A DNA stretch of 13,170 nucleotides, taken from positions 1 through 13,170 of the forward strand of contig JAZQIV010000153.1 of the NCBI GenBank assembly GCA_045541305.1, written 5' to 3'. Shown here in pieces: positions 5,203 to 13,170 of the stretch (the stretch's first letter is position 1; the number at the start of each line of letters is the position of its first letter). The DNA comes from RGIG3009 sp045541305 (GTDB lineage Bacteria; Bacillota; Clostridia; Oscillospirales; Acutalibacteraceae). Made by a program: the position numbers and the translations under genes. The notes beneath the pieces are model-generated. The model did not search any database. It was given only the letters and a program-made list of their open reading frames with translations, and was not told where the DNA came from.

Positions 5203-8200
5203 ATGAGAAAGAACCTGAATCGTGCGTTGGCAATTCTGTTGTCGGTGGCACTGCTCGTTTCGTGCAGTATCTCCGGTCTCGTGTTGCCGGCGTTGGCAAG
5301 CCAAAAAGTCAATTTGCTTGCCGGAAAGGTGGAAAACTCGTATACGGTAGCGAGTGGTTCCAACAAAGCAATTGAAAATATTTCAGTTGATTTGAAATCC
5401 GGTACCCGCTACGCTTTGCGTGCGTATACGCAAGGCCCTGCCGGCAAAGTGTCGGCGTTTTTGGGTAGCGGAAAATGGGCGCAGATCACAACTGCGGAAT
5501 CGCAGAACGCGCGCGCCTATCAGCTTTTGTTTGTACCCTCGGCCGATATACCCACAATTGATCTGTATTTATACAATGACGGTACATCCGGCGATCTGAC
5601 GGTGACCAACCTTGAATTGTGGGAGGCGCCGGCGGACGGTACGTTTAACTTGATTCCGGGTTCTTCTTTCGGCGTGGAAAGTTCCGTGTTTGCCAAGTCG
5701 TTTGATGCCGGTGTTTCACTGGCCGATCCGGATGGTGACGGCAACACGGCGATGTTCTGGCCCACGGGTAGCAGCAGCCTTGAAAAAACTTGGGGCCCCG
5801 GTTGTATCCGAGAGGCGAACTCCACTCATACGTTGTACAAACTGACCTTCCGCATGAAAGGTAGTTTGCGTATTTATGAGGGTATGGGGGCCGGCGGTAC
5901 CTTCTTGGTAAACAACGACTGCACCAGTGTTTCAGGAACAAACTATTATTATTCGTACACCGATTGGAAAACGGTTACGATCATTATGGATACAGGTAAT
6001 GTCGGCCAAACCGGCTATCTGTATTTCCGCCGCGAAGGCAGCGGCAACACGCTGTATATAGACGATATGTGCTTGACCGAGTTGGTAAGACCGACGGCAC
6101 TCACCATGAGCAAGTCGAAGGTGGGCATTTATCCCGGCAACGGCACGCAATTGTCGGTAACGGCTGCGCCCGATAATGCCTATTTTGAAGCGGAAGATAT
6201 TGTGTGGACCTCCACGGACCCGTCGTCCGTTACGGTTGACAACCAAGGTAACGTGAAGGTGTTGACCACGGCGGAATTTGGCAAGCAGGTTACCATTACC
6301 GCGGCATATAGCGATACGGTAAAAGCTACCTGCACGGTAACGGTGGACGAAAATGCTCCCAAGCCGCCGGCATATTCGGTGGTTGGTCAAAACGGTTTTG
6401 CCGGTGTGAATGCGGCGGCATCGCTGAACGGCGGTGACGCGGCAGTGGAGATCCCGGCGAACGTGTTGCTGAAAGCCAACACCCGTTATGCTGTGCGCTA
6501 CACCGCGAAGAGCAGTGTGGTTGGTGCTACGGTTACCCATAACGGCGGTTCTGATTTGGACGCTGTTCCGGTTTCGACCGAGTGGAATACCACGCAATTC
6601 CTCTTTAAGACCGATGCAAACGCGGCCGGTATTCTGTTTAAAGTAACGGTAACCCCGTCCACCGAAGCCGGAAGTACTCTTGAAATCAAAGATTTTGAGA
6701 TCTGGGAAGCTCCGGAAGACGGTTCCTTCAACTTAATTCCCGGCAGTACGTTTGATACGCAAACCGATGCGTTGGCGGGTAACTATACTGCGGGCGCTTA
6801 CAACACAACCGATCCGGATAACAGCGACAACAACGTGTTGTGCTTGCCGGCCGGCGACGATTGCAAATCCGGTTGGTCGATTAAAAACGTGATGACCGGG
6901 TCCATGCTGACCAGCAGGATGCTGAAAATCGTCTTCAAATACAAAGGCCATGTTCAGTTCAACGACTGGAGTGACGGTCGTATTATATCGTGGGGCGAGG
7001 ATGCAAACGTTCTGTATAGTGGCAACAACGTGCGCAACCTGCAGTATTATTCCACCGAGTGGACCGAAACCACGATCTATTACGATTACGTTAATTTTGG
7101 CAACATCCACTACATGGATCTGCAACACGCGATTTGGTATCAGGGTGGTAACAACCACGATGCCTATATCGACGATTTTTGCATTTATGAAGTTCCGGTG
7201 TCGACCGGCCTTCAGATGAGCCAGGGTACGTTAAATCTGTATCCGCAAGACGGCAAACAGCTGACGGTCAGCGGTCTTCCTGCAAACTCGTATCTGGAAA
7301 CGTCGCGCGTGACCTGGAAATCCAGCAACGATGCGGTTGCCACCGTGGATGCTTACGGCAACGTGAAAGCGGTCGGCACCAACGGCCAAACGGCGACTAT
7401 CACCGCTATGTTGGACGGCGTTGACGCCGCCACGTGTGTGGTGACGGTGGATGAAACCGCTCCGAAGCCGCCTCAAGAAACCGAAACCGGTGTTAACGCA
7501 ATGGAAACAACCGCGGATGCCGAGCTCGGTGCTTCGAGCAGCAAAGCGGTGGAATCCCGTGCGATTCTCAAAGCAAACACCCGTTACGTGTTGCGCGTGA
7601 AGACCAAGAGTCCTGCCGCAACCGCTACCTTGACAACCAATGCCGGTACAAACCCGTACACCATCCCGAAAACGGATGGCTGGTATGCCAACCAGATCAT
7701 GTTTACCCCCGCGACGTCGGTGTATAACTTCACCGTTACGCTTGCCACTTCCGATTCGCAGCTCAGCGCAACGGATTGGGAACTGTACGAGGCGGTTACC
7801 GACGGCACATTTAACGTGATCCCCGGTAGTGATTTTGAAGCGCAAAGCGCGTTCTTTGCCGATGTTGTTAACAAAGGCGCTTCCTACGTGGACGATGCTG
7901 ACCGCGGCCAGGTTCTGTATCTGCCGAAATCCGCAGACGGCAGCATGTTTGGTTACCTCAACACCGCCGGTGTGTGGGGCAACCATGCCATGGCAAGCGG
8001 TTTGCTCAAGATCACGTTTGCTTATAAAGGTCGTCTTCGCTTGGAACTCGGCCACCAGGACGCTTCGTTTGAAAAATCTTTAACCGACGGCACGTTCTCG
8101 GCGAACGAGCGCATGGTCGCCTTTGCTTCGGAAACCTGGACGACCGCTACTGTTTATATCAAAACCACGGGCACGGAGGCGCTGAAATGGACCGCGTTCC

Positions 8201-11200
8201 GCAACTCGAACCTCCACGGTGCTGCCGATCTGTACGTGGACAATTTCCAAATATACGAGATCCCGAACGCCACTTCCGTTGTGCTGGATCGTGATACGTT
8301 GAATCTCTATCCGTCGGATAGCGCTACCTTGACGGTTGCGCCGGTTCCGAGTATCTCGTATTTGAACCCCGCTGCCATTACTTGGGGCAGCAGCGACGAA
8401 TCGGTGGCGATTGTGGATGCCAACGGTACGGTTACGGTTAGAGGCACTAACGGTCAAACTGCAACCATCACCGTGTACTACAACGGCAATGCGGCGGATA
8501 CCTGCCTGGTCACTGCCGATGAGTCGGCTCCGAAGCCGCCCACGGAAACGCAGCCCAACGTGAACGGTTTGTTAGGCTTCAACGATTTTGATCTCGGTGC
8601 GGATGCTGTGCAGACCATCGATTCCCGCAAGATTTTGAAGGCTGGCACGCGCTACGTGTTGCGCTTTGTCACCAAAAATACGGCGGCGAACGTGACGGTG
8701 AAAACCAACGTTCCTAATGTGAATGCGTTTACTGTGCCGGTCACCGCGCAGTGGCGCGCAAACCAGATCATGTTTACAACGGCTGCTAAGGTGGACAATT
8801 TGGTGATTACCGTTACCACCCCTGCAGGGGATGCCGTGACGCTGAACGCCAAAGATTGGGAGCTGTACGAAGCGCCCACGGACGGCACGTTTAACATTCT
8901 CCCCGGCAGTACCTCGGATGCCGAGTCCGCTTTCTTGGGCAAGCATTTCGACCAAGAATTGGCGGAGGATCAACAGGAGGCTGAAAAACCGCAAAGTGAC
9001 GCTGCCCGAATTGAGAAAGAGAAAGACAGCGATAACTATGCCATACACATGCCCAGCAACGTGCGTGAGATAGAACAGGAAGACGGCACCAAGGAAAAGC
9101 AATCGTTTGGTGCAAACCAGCAGCTGGACATTTCCGCCATCGGCGGTTTTGCCGGCGGCAAAGTGTGGGCGCTTACCTTCCGTCTCAAAGGCGTGGTGCG
9201 TTTTGAAAACTGGGGCGTGGATGTTGTGTATGTCAGCCAACCCGACGCTATGAGTGTAACCGGTAACGGCAAATACACATATTTCGCTTCGGAAGATTGG
9301 AAGACCGTTACGTATTACATCAAACCCGATGCTGACCAGGCGCGGTATATCCAGTTTGCCAATCGTAACGAAAACGGTGCATTTGTGGATACCTGGATCG
9401 ATGATATTTCACTCAAGGAATTGACTCCGTCCGATTCGCTCGCCATTGTGGAGCAGGATCTGCGCTTGTATCCGACCTCTACCCAGCAGCTGACCTACAC
9501 GTGGGGTCCGACCGACTCCGTGCTGATCGGTCGCGATATTTTGTGGAAGACCAGCGACCCGAACGTTGTCATGGTGGACGAAAAGACCGGTCGCATCACC
9601 TTGATCGGTGACGTGGGTGAATCGGCAACCATCACTGCCTACAACGATTACTTTACGGATGGGACCGTTGCGACGACGGTTATCACGATTGATGATACCG
9701 TGCCGCACGCCGATCCTGTGGAGTCCATTGCGCTGTACGCGCCTTGCGGCCAGGATATGGATATTGGTCAAACCTACCGCTTCATGCTGCGCGGTACACC
9801 GGCCGATAACCTGGTGGGCCGTACTGTCTGGACCTCCAGCAATGAAAAGCTGGCGACCGTCGATAAATACGGCAACGTGACTGCGATCGGTGCCGGTGAA
9901 GTGACCATCACGGCGAAAACCGAGTTCAACAAGACTGTAAGCGCAAAGATCACCATTCATGCACAGGCAAACCTGCTTGTCAACGGTGACTTTGAGCAGA
10001 GCGCTGCGATCTCGTGGAGAGAAAGCAAGCTGGTGAAAGACGGTCTCGGTCAGTATGGTTCCAACGCGTTTGTGTTCAACGGCGCAGGCAGCCAGTACTA
10101 CAGCGGGGATGTTCCGGTGAAACCGGCAACCACCTATATCATCAGTTATCGATACAAAGCCGAAAAAGGTGCCGACTTCCGTTTGTACACCGGTTCGCTC
10201 GGTGCCGGCAACTTGAAACCCAGCGTTTTCGTGGAGCCCGGTACGATCGCTACCGCCGAATGGCAATACGCTTACAAGACGTTCACCACTTCGGACTACA
10301 TTGATCCCGAAAAAGGTTACGTGTTCTCGCTTACCACGTCGGAAACCGACAACGTCGGCAAGGGCGTATATGCATACGTGGATAACGTGGCGATTCGTGA
10401 ATACATTGTTGGCGCTCCTGTCAGCACCTTGCAAATCGAACAACAAGATATCACGCTGGCACCCGGCCGTGCCACGAAGCTTACTCTGAAAGCCACGCCG
10501 ACCCCGGCCGACCTGAACGCCATCGAGTGGACCTCGTCCGATGAGCAGGTCGCCTACGTGGTGGCCGGCAACGTGACCGCTGTGGGCGCGGGTGAAGCCA
10601 TTATTACCGCTACTGCGAAGAGCAAGGTGCAAGCCACTTGTAAAGTAACGGTGAACGGCATGAAGGCACCGCTGCAAAACGGTACGTTTGAAACGGTGGA
10701 TAATCCGAAGACACCCGAGATCGAAGGCACGTGGATTCTCAGCGGTAACGCCAAGTATGCCGAGGGTGAAGGTGTTGCTCGTTCCACGGCCCTGCGGTTT
10801 GATCCGCAGTCCGGCAAGGATGAAAGCTTTGTCCCCGGCGGTTCGATCAGCCAGAAGTTCAAGGGCCTGAAAGCAGAAACGGCATATCAGGTCATGTTCC
10901 GCTATCGTTTGAGAAACAAAGATACTGTCTTCAGCATGACCATTACCAACAGCAAGGGCCAAGTGGTTGGCGAAGGTACGATAACCGGTGCAAACAACAA
11001 GCGGGTTTCGTACGACAAGGACTGCTTCAAGCTGGGCTTTATCACGCCGGCAGGCCTTTCGGAAACCGAAGAGCTGACCATCACTTTCAAGTACGAAACC
11101 GGTGAAGAGTACGTTATGCTCGATCAGGTGGCCCTGATCGAATCCGCGTCGGAGGTTGACCTGATTGTTTCGGATATCACCTGGTCGCCGGACAACGCCG

Positions 11201-13128
11201 ATCAGCTGACACCGGATACCAAGGTTTCGTTCATCATCTCGGTTGTGAACCAAGGCAAGGAAGCCTATGAAGGCACTAAGCCCTTCACGATCGATATCAT
11301 GGTGGATGCTCAAAAGGTCAAGACCTTGACCTACGAAGGCAAGATCGATGTGGGCGAAATGTTGATGGTTCGCACGCCTGCCGGTGATGAATGGGCGGCG
11401 ACCGCCGGTGACCATATGATCACGGCGCACGTCAACAGCACCATGACGATTTTGGAATCGGATGATACCAACAACTATGCGACCGTTAACCTGCGTGTGG
11501 CGAAGGAAGAGGATTTTGTCAAAGCGCCGGAGGCTGCGTTGGCAATGGGCTATAACCGCCTGACCTTCAGTGATCACTTCACCACGCAGAGCACGATCGA
11601 TAAGACGGCATCGGGCAACCACGGTTACAAGTGGTATGTGACCCGTCCGTGGGGCGAGTCCACCTTGACCGCCGACGATTACCGTGTGGAAGACGGCGTT
11701 TTGTATCTGACCACCCGTCAAACGGCGTGGAACTACAGTATGTGTACGGTGGATGCCAAGAAAGCCGGTGTTGGCTTCAGCTACAACATGGGCTACATGG
11801 AAATCCGCTTGCGCATGAAAGCCACCGCGGATAACGATGGATATGCCATTTGCAAGAATTCCGATTGCGGCAAACAACACTTGGCATACGACTTAATTCG
11901 CGATGCCGGTGGCAACCCCGACAACTGGACAACAGCACAGATTCAAGAATTCTTTGCAAGTCATAACATCGCTTGCCCGAGTTGCGGCAAAACCAAGTTT
12001 ACGATCACCAAGGTTAACAAGATCCGCGTGCCGGCTGTATGGTCTTTCTCGGATGACACCATCTGGGGCACACGCCCGGCAAGCAAGGACAGCTTGGAGC
12101 TTGACTGGATCGAATACTGGGGTGACAAATACGGTACCCTGCGTTTCGACACCACCTTGCATCACAGCCTCAAGGACGAAAACGGCAAAGATTTGGGTAA
12201 AGTCACCACCGGTCAACGGCACGATGAGCCGATCGGCGACTACCAGTGGCACACCTACGCCATGGCGTGGAGCGAAGGCGTTATCAAGACCTACTTCGAT
12301 AACGAGCTGATCGGTACGCAACGCTACAGCAAGGATGACTATCCGGATCCGATGCCGACCGGTTCGATCAACGTTGAGGCCGGCGGAGCCGATCCGCGTG
12401 AAGGCTTGTTCAGCATTTTGGATGAACAGAACATGCCGATCATCCTGGGCGGTGCTTCCGACTTCCCGTTGGAGGTTGACTGGGTCCACGTGTGGCAATC
12501 CGACGGGTCGTTGGATCCCACGGAGGAAGAGGACGAAAAGGTTGCCGAGTTCCTGAAGGAATTCTTGACCGAGAAGGGTCAAGACGGCAAGGAAACCTTA
12601 ACAACAAAAGTCACCATCGACAACTATGAGAAGATCCTGCAGGGTGAAAAGGCCTATGTTGCTCTGTCGCCCGAACAGCAGACCGCAATCGATGAAAAGC
12701 TCGGTGTCAAATATCTGGATTTGGTGGCCGAAATCTACAGCGCACAGGGCAAGGCGGAAAACTTCATTCCGTATTATGCATGTGCGGAAGACGGCACGCC
12801 GTACACCACGGTCGATGCCGGTAACTACGCGTGGATTCTCGGTGCACAAGCCGAGTGGGATGCACTCACCGATTTTGAGCGCGCACTCATTGATAAACTG
12901 GTGCTCGCGCAGAGCGGTATGAGCTTCACGCAGATGCTGGAAGCAGCTGCCGCGTTTGAGGATACGGCAGAGCCGAATGAACCCGGCGAAGACGATCCCA
13001 CCGTGGGCGAACACCCCGAAACCGATCTCACCTGGTTGTGGATCGTGCTCGGTGTGTTGGGTGGCATCATTGTCATTGGCGGTGTGGTCATCGTTATCCT
13101 CTTGTTTGTCAAGAAAAAGAAGAAATAA
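5203..13128 (+). CDS. Giant membrane-anchored multidomain GH16-type glycoside hydrolase
   Basis: 2641 residues, with an ideal AAGGAGG eight bases before the ATG. Residues 1-32 are a signal peptide with an ALA-S cleavage site; C21 in LVSC also resembles a lipobox. Residues 33-1506 are four copies of a module made of two carbohydrate-binding-like (CBM4_9-type) sandwiches and a Big_2 domain. Then follow Big_2 (about 1507-1587), CBM-like (1591-1737), Big_2 (1738-1818), CBM-like (1824-1984), CARDB-like (1985-2100) and a GH16 domain (about 2114-2435) with the catalytic motif ELDWIE. By family analogy E2299 is the nucleophile and E2304 the acid/base. A four-cysteine insertion splits the GH16 domain at about 2214-2273. 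Residues 2447-2585 hold two related helical segments (VTIDNYEKILQGEKAYVALS; NYAWILGAQAEWDALTDFER). An acidic Pro/Glu linker, one membrane helix (about 2610-2636) and a KKKKK tail end the protein; there is no LPXTG sorting signal. It likely binds and cleaves a polysaccharide at the cell surface. GH16 members act on beta-1,3/1,4-glucans or galactans; which one is not readable here. Confidence 0.9.
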   Translation: MRKNLNRALAILLSVALLVSCSISGLVLPALASQKVNLLAGKVENSYTVASGSNKAIENISVDLKSGTRYALRAYTQGPAGKVSAFLGSGKWAQITTAESQNARAYQLLFVPSADIPTIDLYLYNDGTSGDLTVTNLELWEAPADGTFNLIPGSSFGVESSVFAKSFDAGVSLADPDGDGNTAMFWPTGSSSLEKTWGPGCIREANSTHTLYKLTFRMKGSLRIYEGMGAGGTFLVNNDCTSVSGTNYYYSYTDWKTVTIIMDTGNVGQTGYLYFRREGSGNTLYIDDMCLTELVRPTALTMSKSKVGIYPGNGTQLSVTAAPDNAYFEAEDIVWTSTDPSSVTVDNQGNVKVLTTAEFGKQVTITAAYSDTVKATCTVTVDENAPKPPAYSVVGQNGFAGVNAAASLNGGDAAVEIPANVLLKANTRYAVRYTAKSSVVGATVTHNGGSDLDAVPVSTEWNTTQFLFKTDANAAGILFKVTVTPSTEAGSTLEIKDFEIWEAPEDGSFNLIPGSTFDTQTDALAGNYTAGAYNTTDPDNSDNNVLCLPAGDDCKSGWSIKNVMTGSMLTSRMLKIVFKYKGHVQFNDWSDGRIISWGEDANVLYSGNNVRNLQYYSTEWTETTIYYDYVNFGNIHYMDLQHAIWYQGGNNHDAYIDDFCIYEVPVSTGLQMSQGTLNLYPQDGKQLTVSGLPANSYLETSRVTWKSSNDAVATVDAYGNVKAVGTNGQTATITAMLDGVDAATCVVTVDETAPKPPQETETGVNAMETTADAELGASSSKAVESRAILKANTRYVLRVKTKSPAATATLTTNAGTNPYTIPKTDGWYANQIMFTPATSVYNFTVTLATSDSQLSATDWELYEAVTDGTFNVIPGSDFEAQSAFFADVVNKGASYVDDADRGQVLYLPKSADGSMFGYLNTAGVWGNHAMASGLLKITFAYKGRLRLELGHQDASFEKSLTDGTFSANERMVAFASETWTTATVYIKTTGTEALKWTAFRNSNLHGAADLYVDNFQIYEIPNATSVVLDRDTLNLYPSDSATLTVAPVPSISYLNPAAITWGSSDESVAIVDANGTVTVRGTNGQTATITVYYNGNAADTCLVTADESAPKPPTETQPNVNGLLGFNDFDLGADAVQTIDSRKILKAGTRYVLRFVTKNTAANVTVKTNVPNVNAFTVPVTAQWRANQIMFTTAAKVDNLVITVTTPAGDAVTLNAKDWELYEAPTDGTFNILPGSTSDAESAFLGKHFDQELAEDQQEAEKPQSDAARIEKEKDSDNYAIHMPSNVREIEQEDGTKEKQSFGANQQLDISAIGGFAGGKVWALTFRLKGVVRFENWGVDVVYVSQPDAMSVTGNGKYTYFASEDWKTVTYYIKPDADQARYIQFANRNENGAFVDTWIDDISLKELTPSDSLAIVEQDLRLYPTSTQQLTYTWGPTDSVLIGRDILWKTSDPNVVMVDEKTGRITLIGDVGESATITAYNDYFTDGTVATTVITIDDTVPHADPVESIALYAPCGQDMDIGQTYRFMLRGTPADNLVGRTVWTSSNEKLATVDKYGNVTAIGAGEVTITAKTEFNKTVSAKITIHAQANLLVNGDFEQSAAISWRESKLVKDGLGQYGSNAFVFNGAGSQYYSGDVPVKPATTYIISYRYKAEKGADFRLYTGSLGAGNLKPSVFVEPGTIATAEWQYAYKTFTTSDYIDPEKGYVFSLTTSETDNVGKGVYAYVDNVAIREYIVGAPVSTLQIEQQDITLAPGRATKLTLKATPTPADLNAIEWTSSDEQVAYVVAGNVTAVGAGEAIITATAKSKVQATCKVTVNGMKAPLQNGTFETVDNPKTPEIEGTWILSGNAKYAEGEGVARSTALRFDPQSGKDESFVPGGSISQKFKGLKAETAYQVMFRYRLRNKDTVFSMTITNSKGQVVGEGTITGANNKRVSYDKDCFKLGFITPAGLSETEELTITFKYETGEEYVMLDQVALIESASEVDLIVSDITWSPDNADQLTPDTKVSFIISVVNQGKEAYEGTKPFTIDIMVDAQKVKTLTYEGKIDVGEMLMVRTPAGDEWAATAGDHMITAHVNSTMTILESDDTNNYATVNLRVAKEEDFVKAPEAALAMGYNRLTFSDHFTTQSTIDKTASGNHGYKWYVTRPWGESTLTADDYRVEDGVLYLTTRQTAWNYSMCTVDAKKAGVGFSYNMGYMEIRLRMKATADNDGYAICKNSDCGKQHLAYDLIRDAGGNPDNWTTAQIQEFFASHNIACPSCGKTKFTITKVNKIRVPAVWSFSDDTIWGTRPASKDSLELDWIEYWGDKYGTLRFDTTLHHSLKDENGKDLGKVTTGQRHDEPIGDYQWHTYAMAWSEGVIKTYFDNELIGTQRYSKDDYPDPMPTGSINVEAGGADPREGLFSILDEQNMPIILGGASDFPLEVDWVHVWQSDGSLDPTEEEDEKVAEFLKEFLTEKGQDGKETLTTKVTIDNYEKILQGEKAYVALSPEQQTAIDEKLGVKYLDLVAEIYSAQGKAENFIPYYACAEDGTPYTTVDAGNYAWILGAQAEWDALTDFERALIDKLVLAQSGMSFTQMLEAAAAFEDTAEPNEPGEDDPTVGEHPETDLTWLWIVLGVLGGIIVIGGVVIVILLFVKKKKK
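5299..6369 (+). repeat. Compound module A (two CBM-like domains + Big_2), residues 33-389
   Basis: First sandwich: LKSGTRYALRAYTQ to LELWEAP. The second begins DGTFNLIPGSSF (about 145-156) and ends LYIDDMCLTEL. The Big_2 domain (297-383) contains IVWTSTDPSSVTVDNQGNV. The unit closes with the linker DENAPKPP. It is the most divergent copy at its N-terminus, right after the signal peptide. Confidence 0.8.
6370..7473 (+). repeat. Compound module B, residues 390-757
   Basis: Same order as module A: LKANTRYAVRYTAK to FEIWEAP, then DGSFNLIPGSTF to AYIDDFCIYEV, then a Big_2 domain (665-751) with VTWKSSNDAVATVDAYGNV, closing with DETAPKPP. It is 368 residues long. Confidence 0.8.
7474..8541 (+). repeat. 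Compound module C, residues 758-1113
   Basis: LKANTRYVLRVKTK to WELYEAV, then DGTFNVIPGSDF to LYVDNFQIYEI, then a Big_2 domain (1022-1105) with ITWGSSDESVAIVDANGTV, closing with DESAPKPP. It is 356 residues long, the shortest copy from linker to linker. Confidence 0.8.
8542..9720 (+). repeat. Compound module D with charged insertion, residues 1114-1506
   Basis: LKAGTRYVLRFVTK to WELYEAP, then DGTFNILPGSTS to TWIDDISLKEL, then a Big_2-like domain (1410-1499) with ILWKTSDPNVVMVDEKTGRI. The closing linker is diverged (DDTVPHADPV). It is 393 residues long, owing largely to a Glu/Lys/Gln/Asp-rich insertion at about 1250-1300 in the second sandwich. Confidence 0.78.
11542..12507 (+). other. GH16-type catalytic domain split by a four-cysteine insertion, residues 2114-2435
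   Basis: Domain landmarks in order: LTFSDHF near the start, GYMEIRLRMK (about 2196-2206), the insertion, VPAVWSF (2276), ELDWIE (2299-2304), TLHHS, QWHTYAMAWSEGVIKTYFDNELI and the closing VDWVHVWQ. ELDWIE fits the ExDxxE catalytic signature of GH16. The insertion between GYMEIRLRMK and VPAVWSF carries C2217-x4-C2222 and C2258-x2-C2261, the pattern of a zinc ribbon. Confidence 0.82.
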
Positions 13129-13146
13129 GTTCATGACCCGCAGCGG

Positions 13147-13170
13147 CGGTCGGTAACACGTTACCGACCG
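13147..13170 (+). terminator. Hairpin after the giant gene, probable terminator cut by the window end
   Basis: CGGTCGGTAAC (13147-13157) pairs perfectly with GTTACCGACCG (13160-13170) around AC. It starts 19 bases after the stop codon. The expected T run would lie beyond the last base, so terminator function is inferred from position and stem strength. Confidence 0.65.

Noticed and set aside
5299..9720. Possible CRISPR array or DNA-level tandem repeat
   Set aside because: The repetition is protein modules of 356-393 residues with drifted DNA, not short identical repeats with spacers.
9409..11880. 823-codon open frame on the minus strand opposite the giant gene
   Set aside because: It lies in register with the sense codons and exists because TTA, CTA and TCA codons are absent there. 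The translation is rich in His, Arg, Gly and Val with no domain pattern, and the sense strand has clear domains throughout.
13010..13128. Possible LPXTG-type cell-wall sorting signal
   Set aside because: The segment before the membrane helix reads EHPETDLTW; no LPXTG or close variant is present.

Overview
The window looks like chromosomal DNA from a Gram-positive, low-to-mid GC Firmicute of the class Clostridia, possibly a gut Oscillospiraceae/Ruminococcaceae-type organism. The grounds are strong AGGAGG-type ribosome binding sites, compact hairpin terminators, a PocR/AraC regulator, and a giant surface protein with Big_2 domains and a C-terminal membrane anchor. No rRNA or tRNA marker is present, so this placement is inference.

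Layout. Positions 1-212 hold no gene: there is a terminator for a plus-strand gene that lies outside the window, two GC-rich mini-hairpins that look like inverted copies of one short dispersed repeat, and the terminator of the minus-strand operon. Positions 213-3957 are a three-gene minus-strand operon, in transcription order: a small ASRT-family (sensory-rhodopsin-transducer-like) beta-sandwich protein, a creatinase-like M24 protein that has lost most of the family's metal ligands, and a 716-residue probable TIM-barrel glycoside hydrolase with no signal peptide. A divergent intergenic region (3958-4101) with a good sigma-A promoter and two direct repeats separates the operon from a PocR-sensor AraC-family regulator (4102-5007). 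A terminator and a second promoter region follow. Positions 5203-13128 encode one 2641-residue secreted, membrane-anchored GH16-type glycoside hydrolase. It carries a four-fold repeated compound module (two carbohydrate-binding-like sandwiches plus a Big_2 domain), further Big_2 and CBM-like domains, a CARDB-like domain, and a GH16 domain interrupted by a four-cysteine, zinc-ribbon-like insertion. The window ends inside a hairpin that is probably this gene's terminator.

How the parts may work together (inference). The surface GH16 enzyme would bind and cut an extracellular glycan, the PocR/AraC protein would sense a small metabolite, and the divergent cytoplasmic operon (binding protein, creatinase-like hydrolase, glycosidase) would process the imported product. 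The ASRT / degenerate-M24 / glycosidase / PocR-AraC set is the best candidate here for an undescribed catabolic system. The in-domain zinc-ribbon-like insertion in the GH16 enzyme is the most unusual structural feature.
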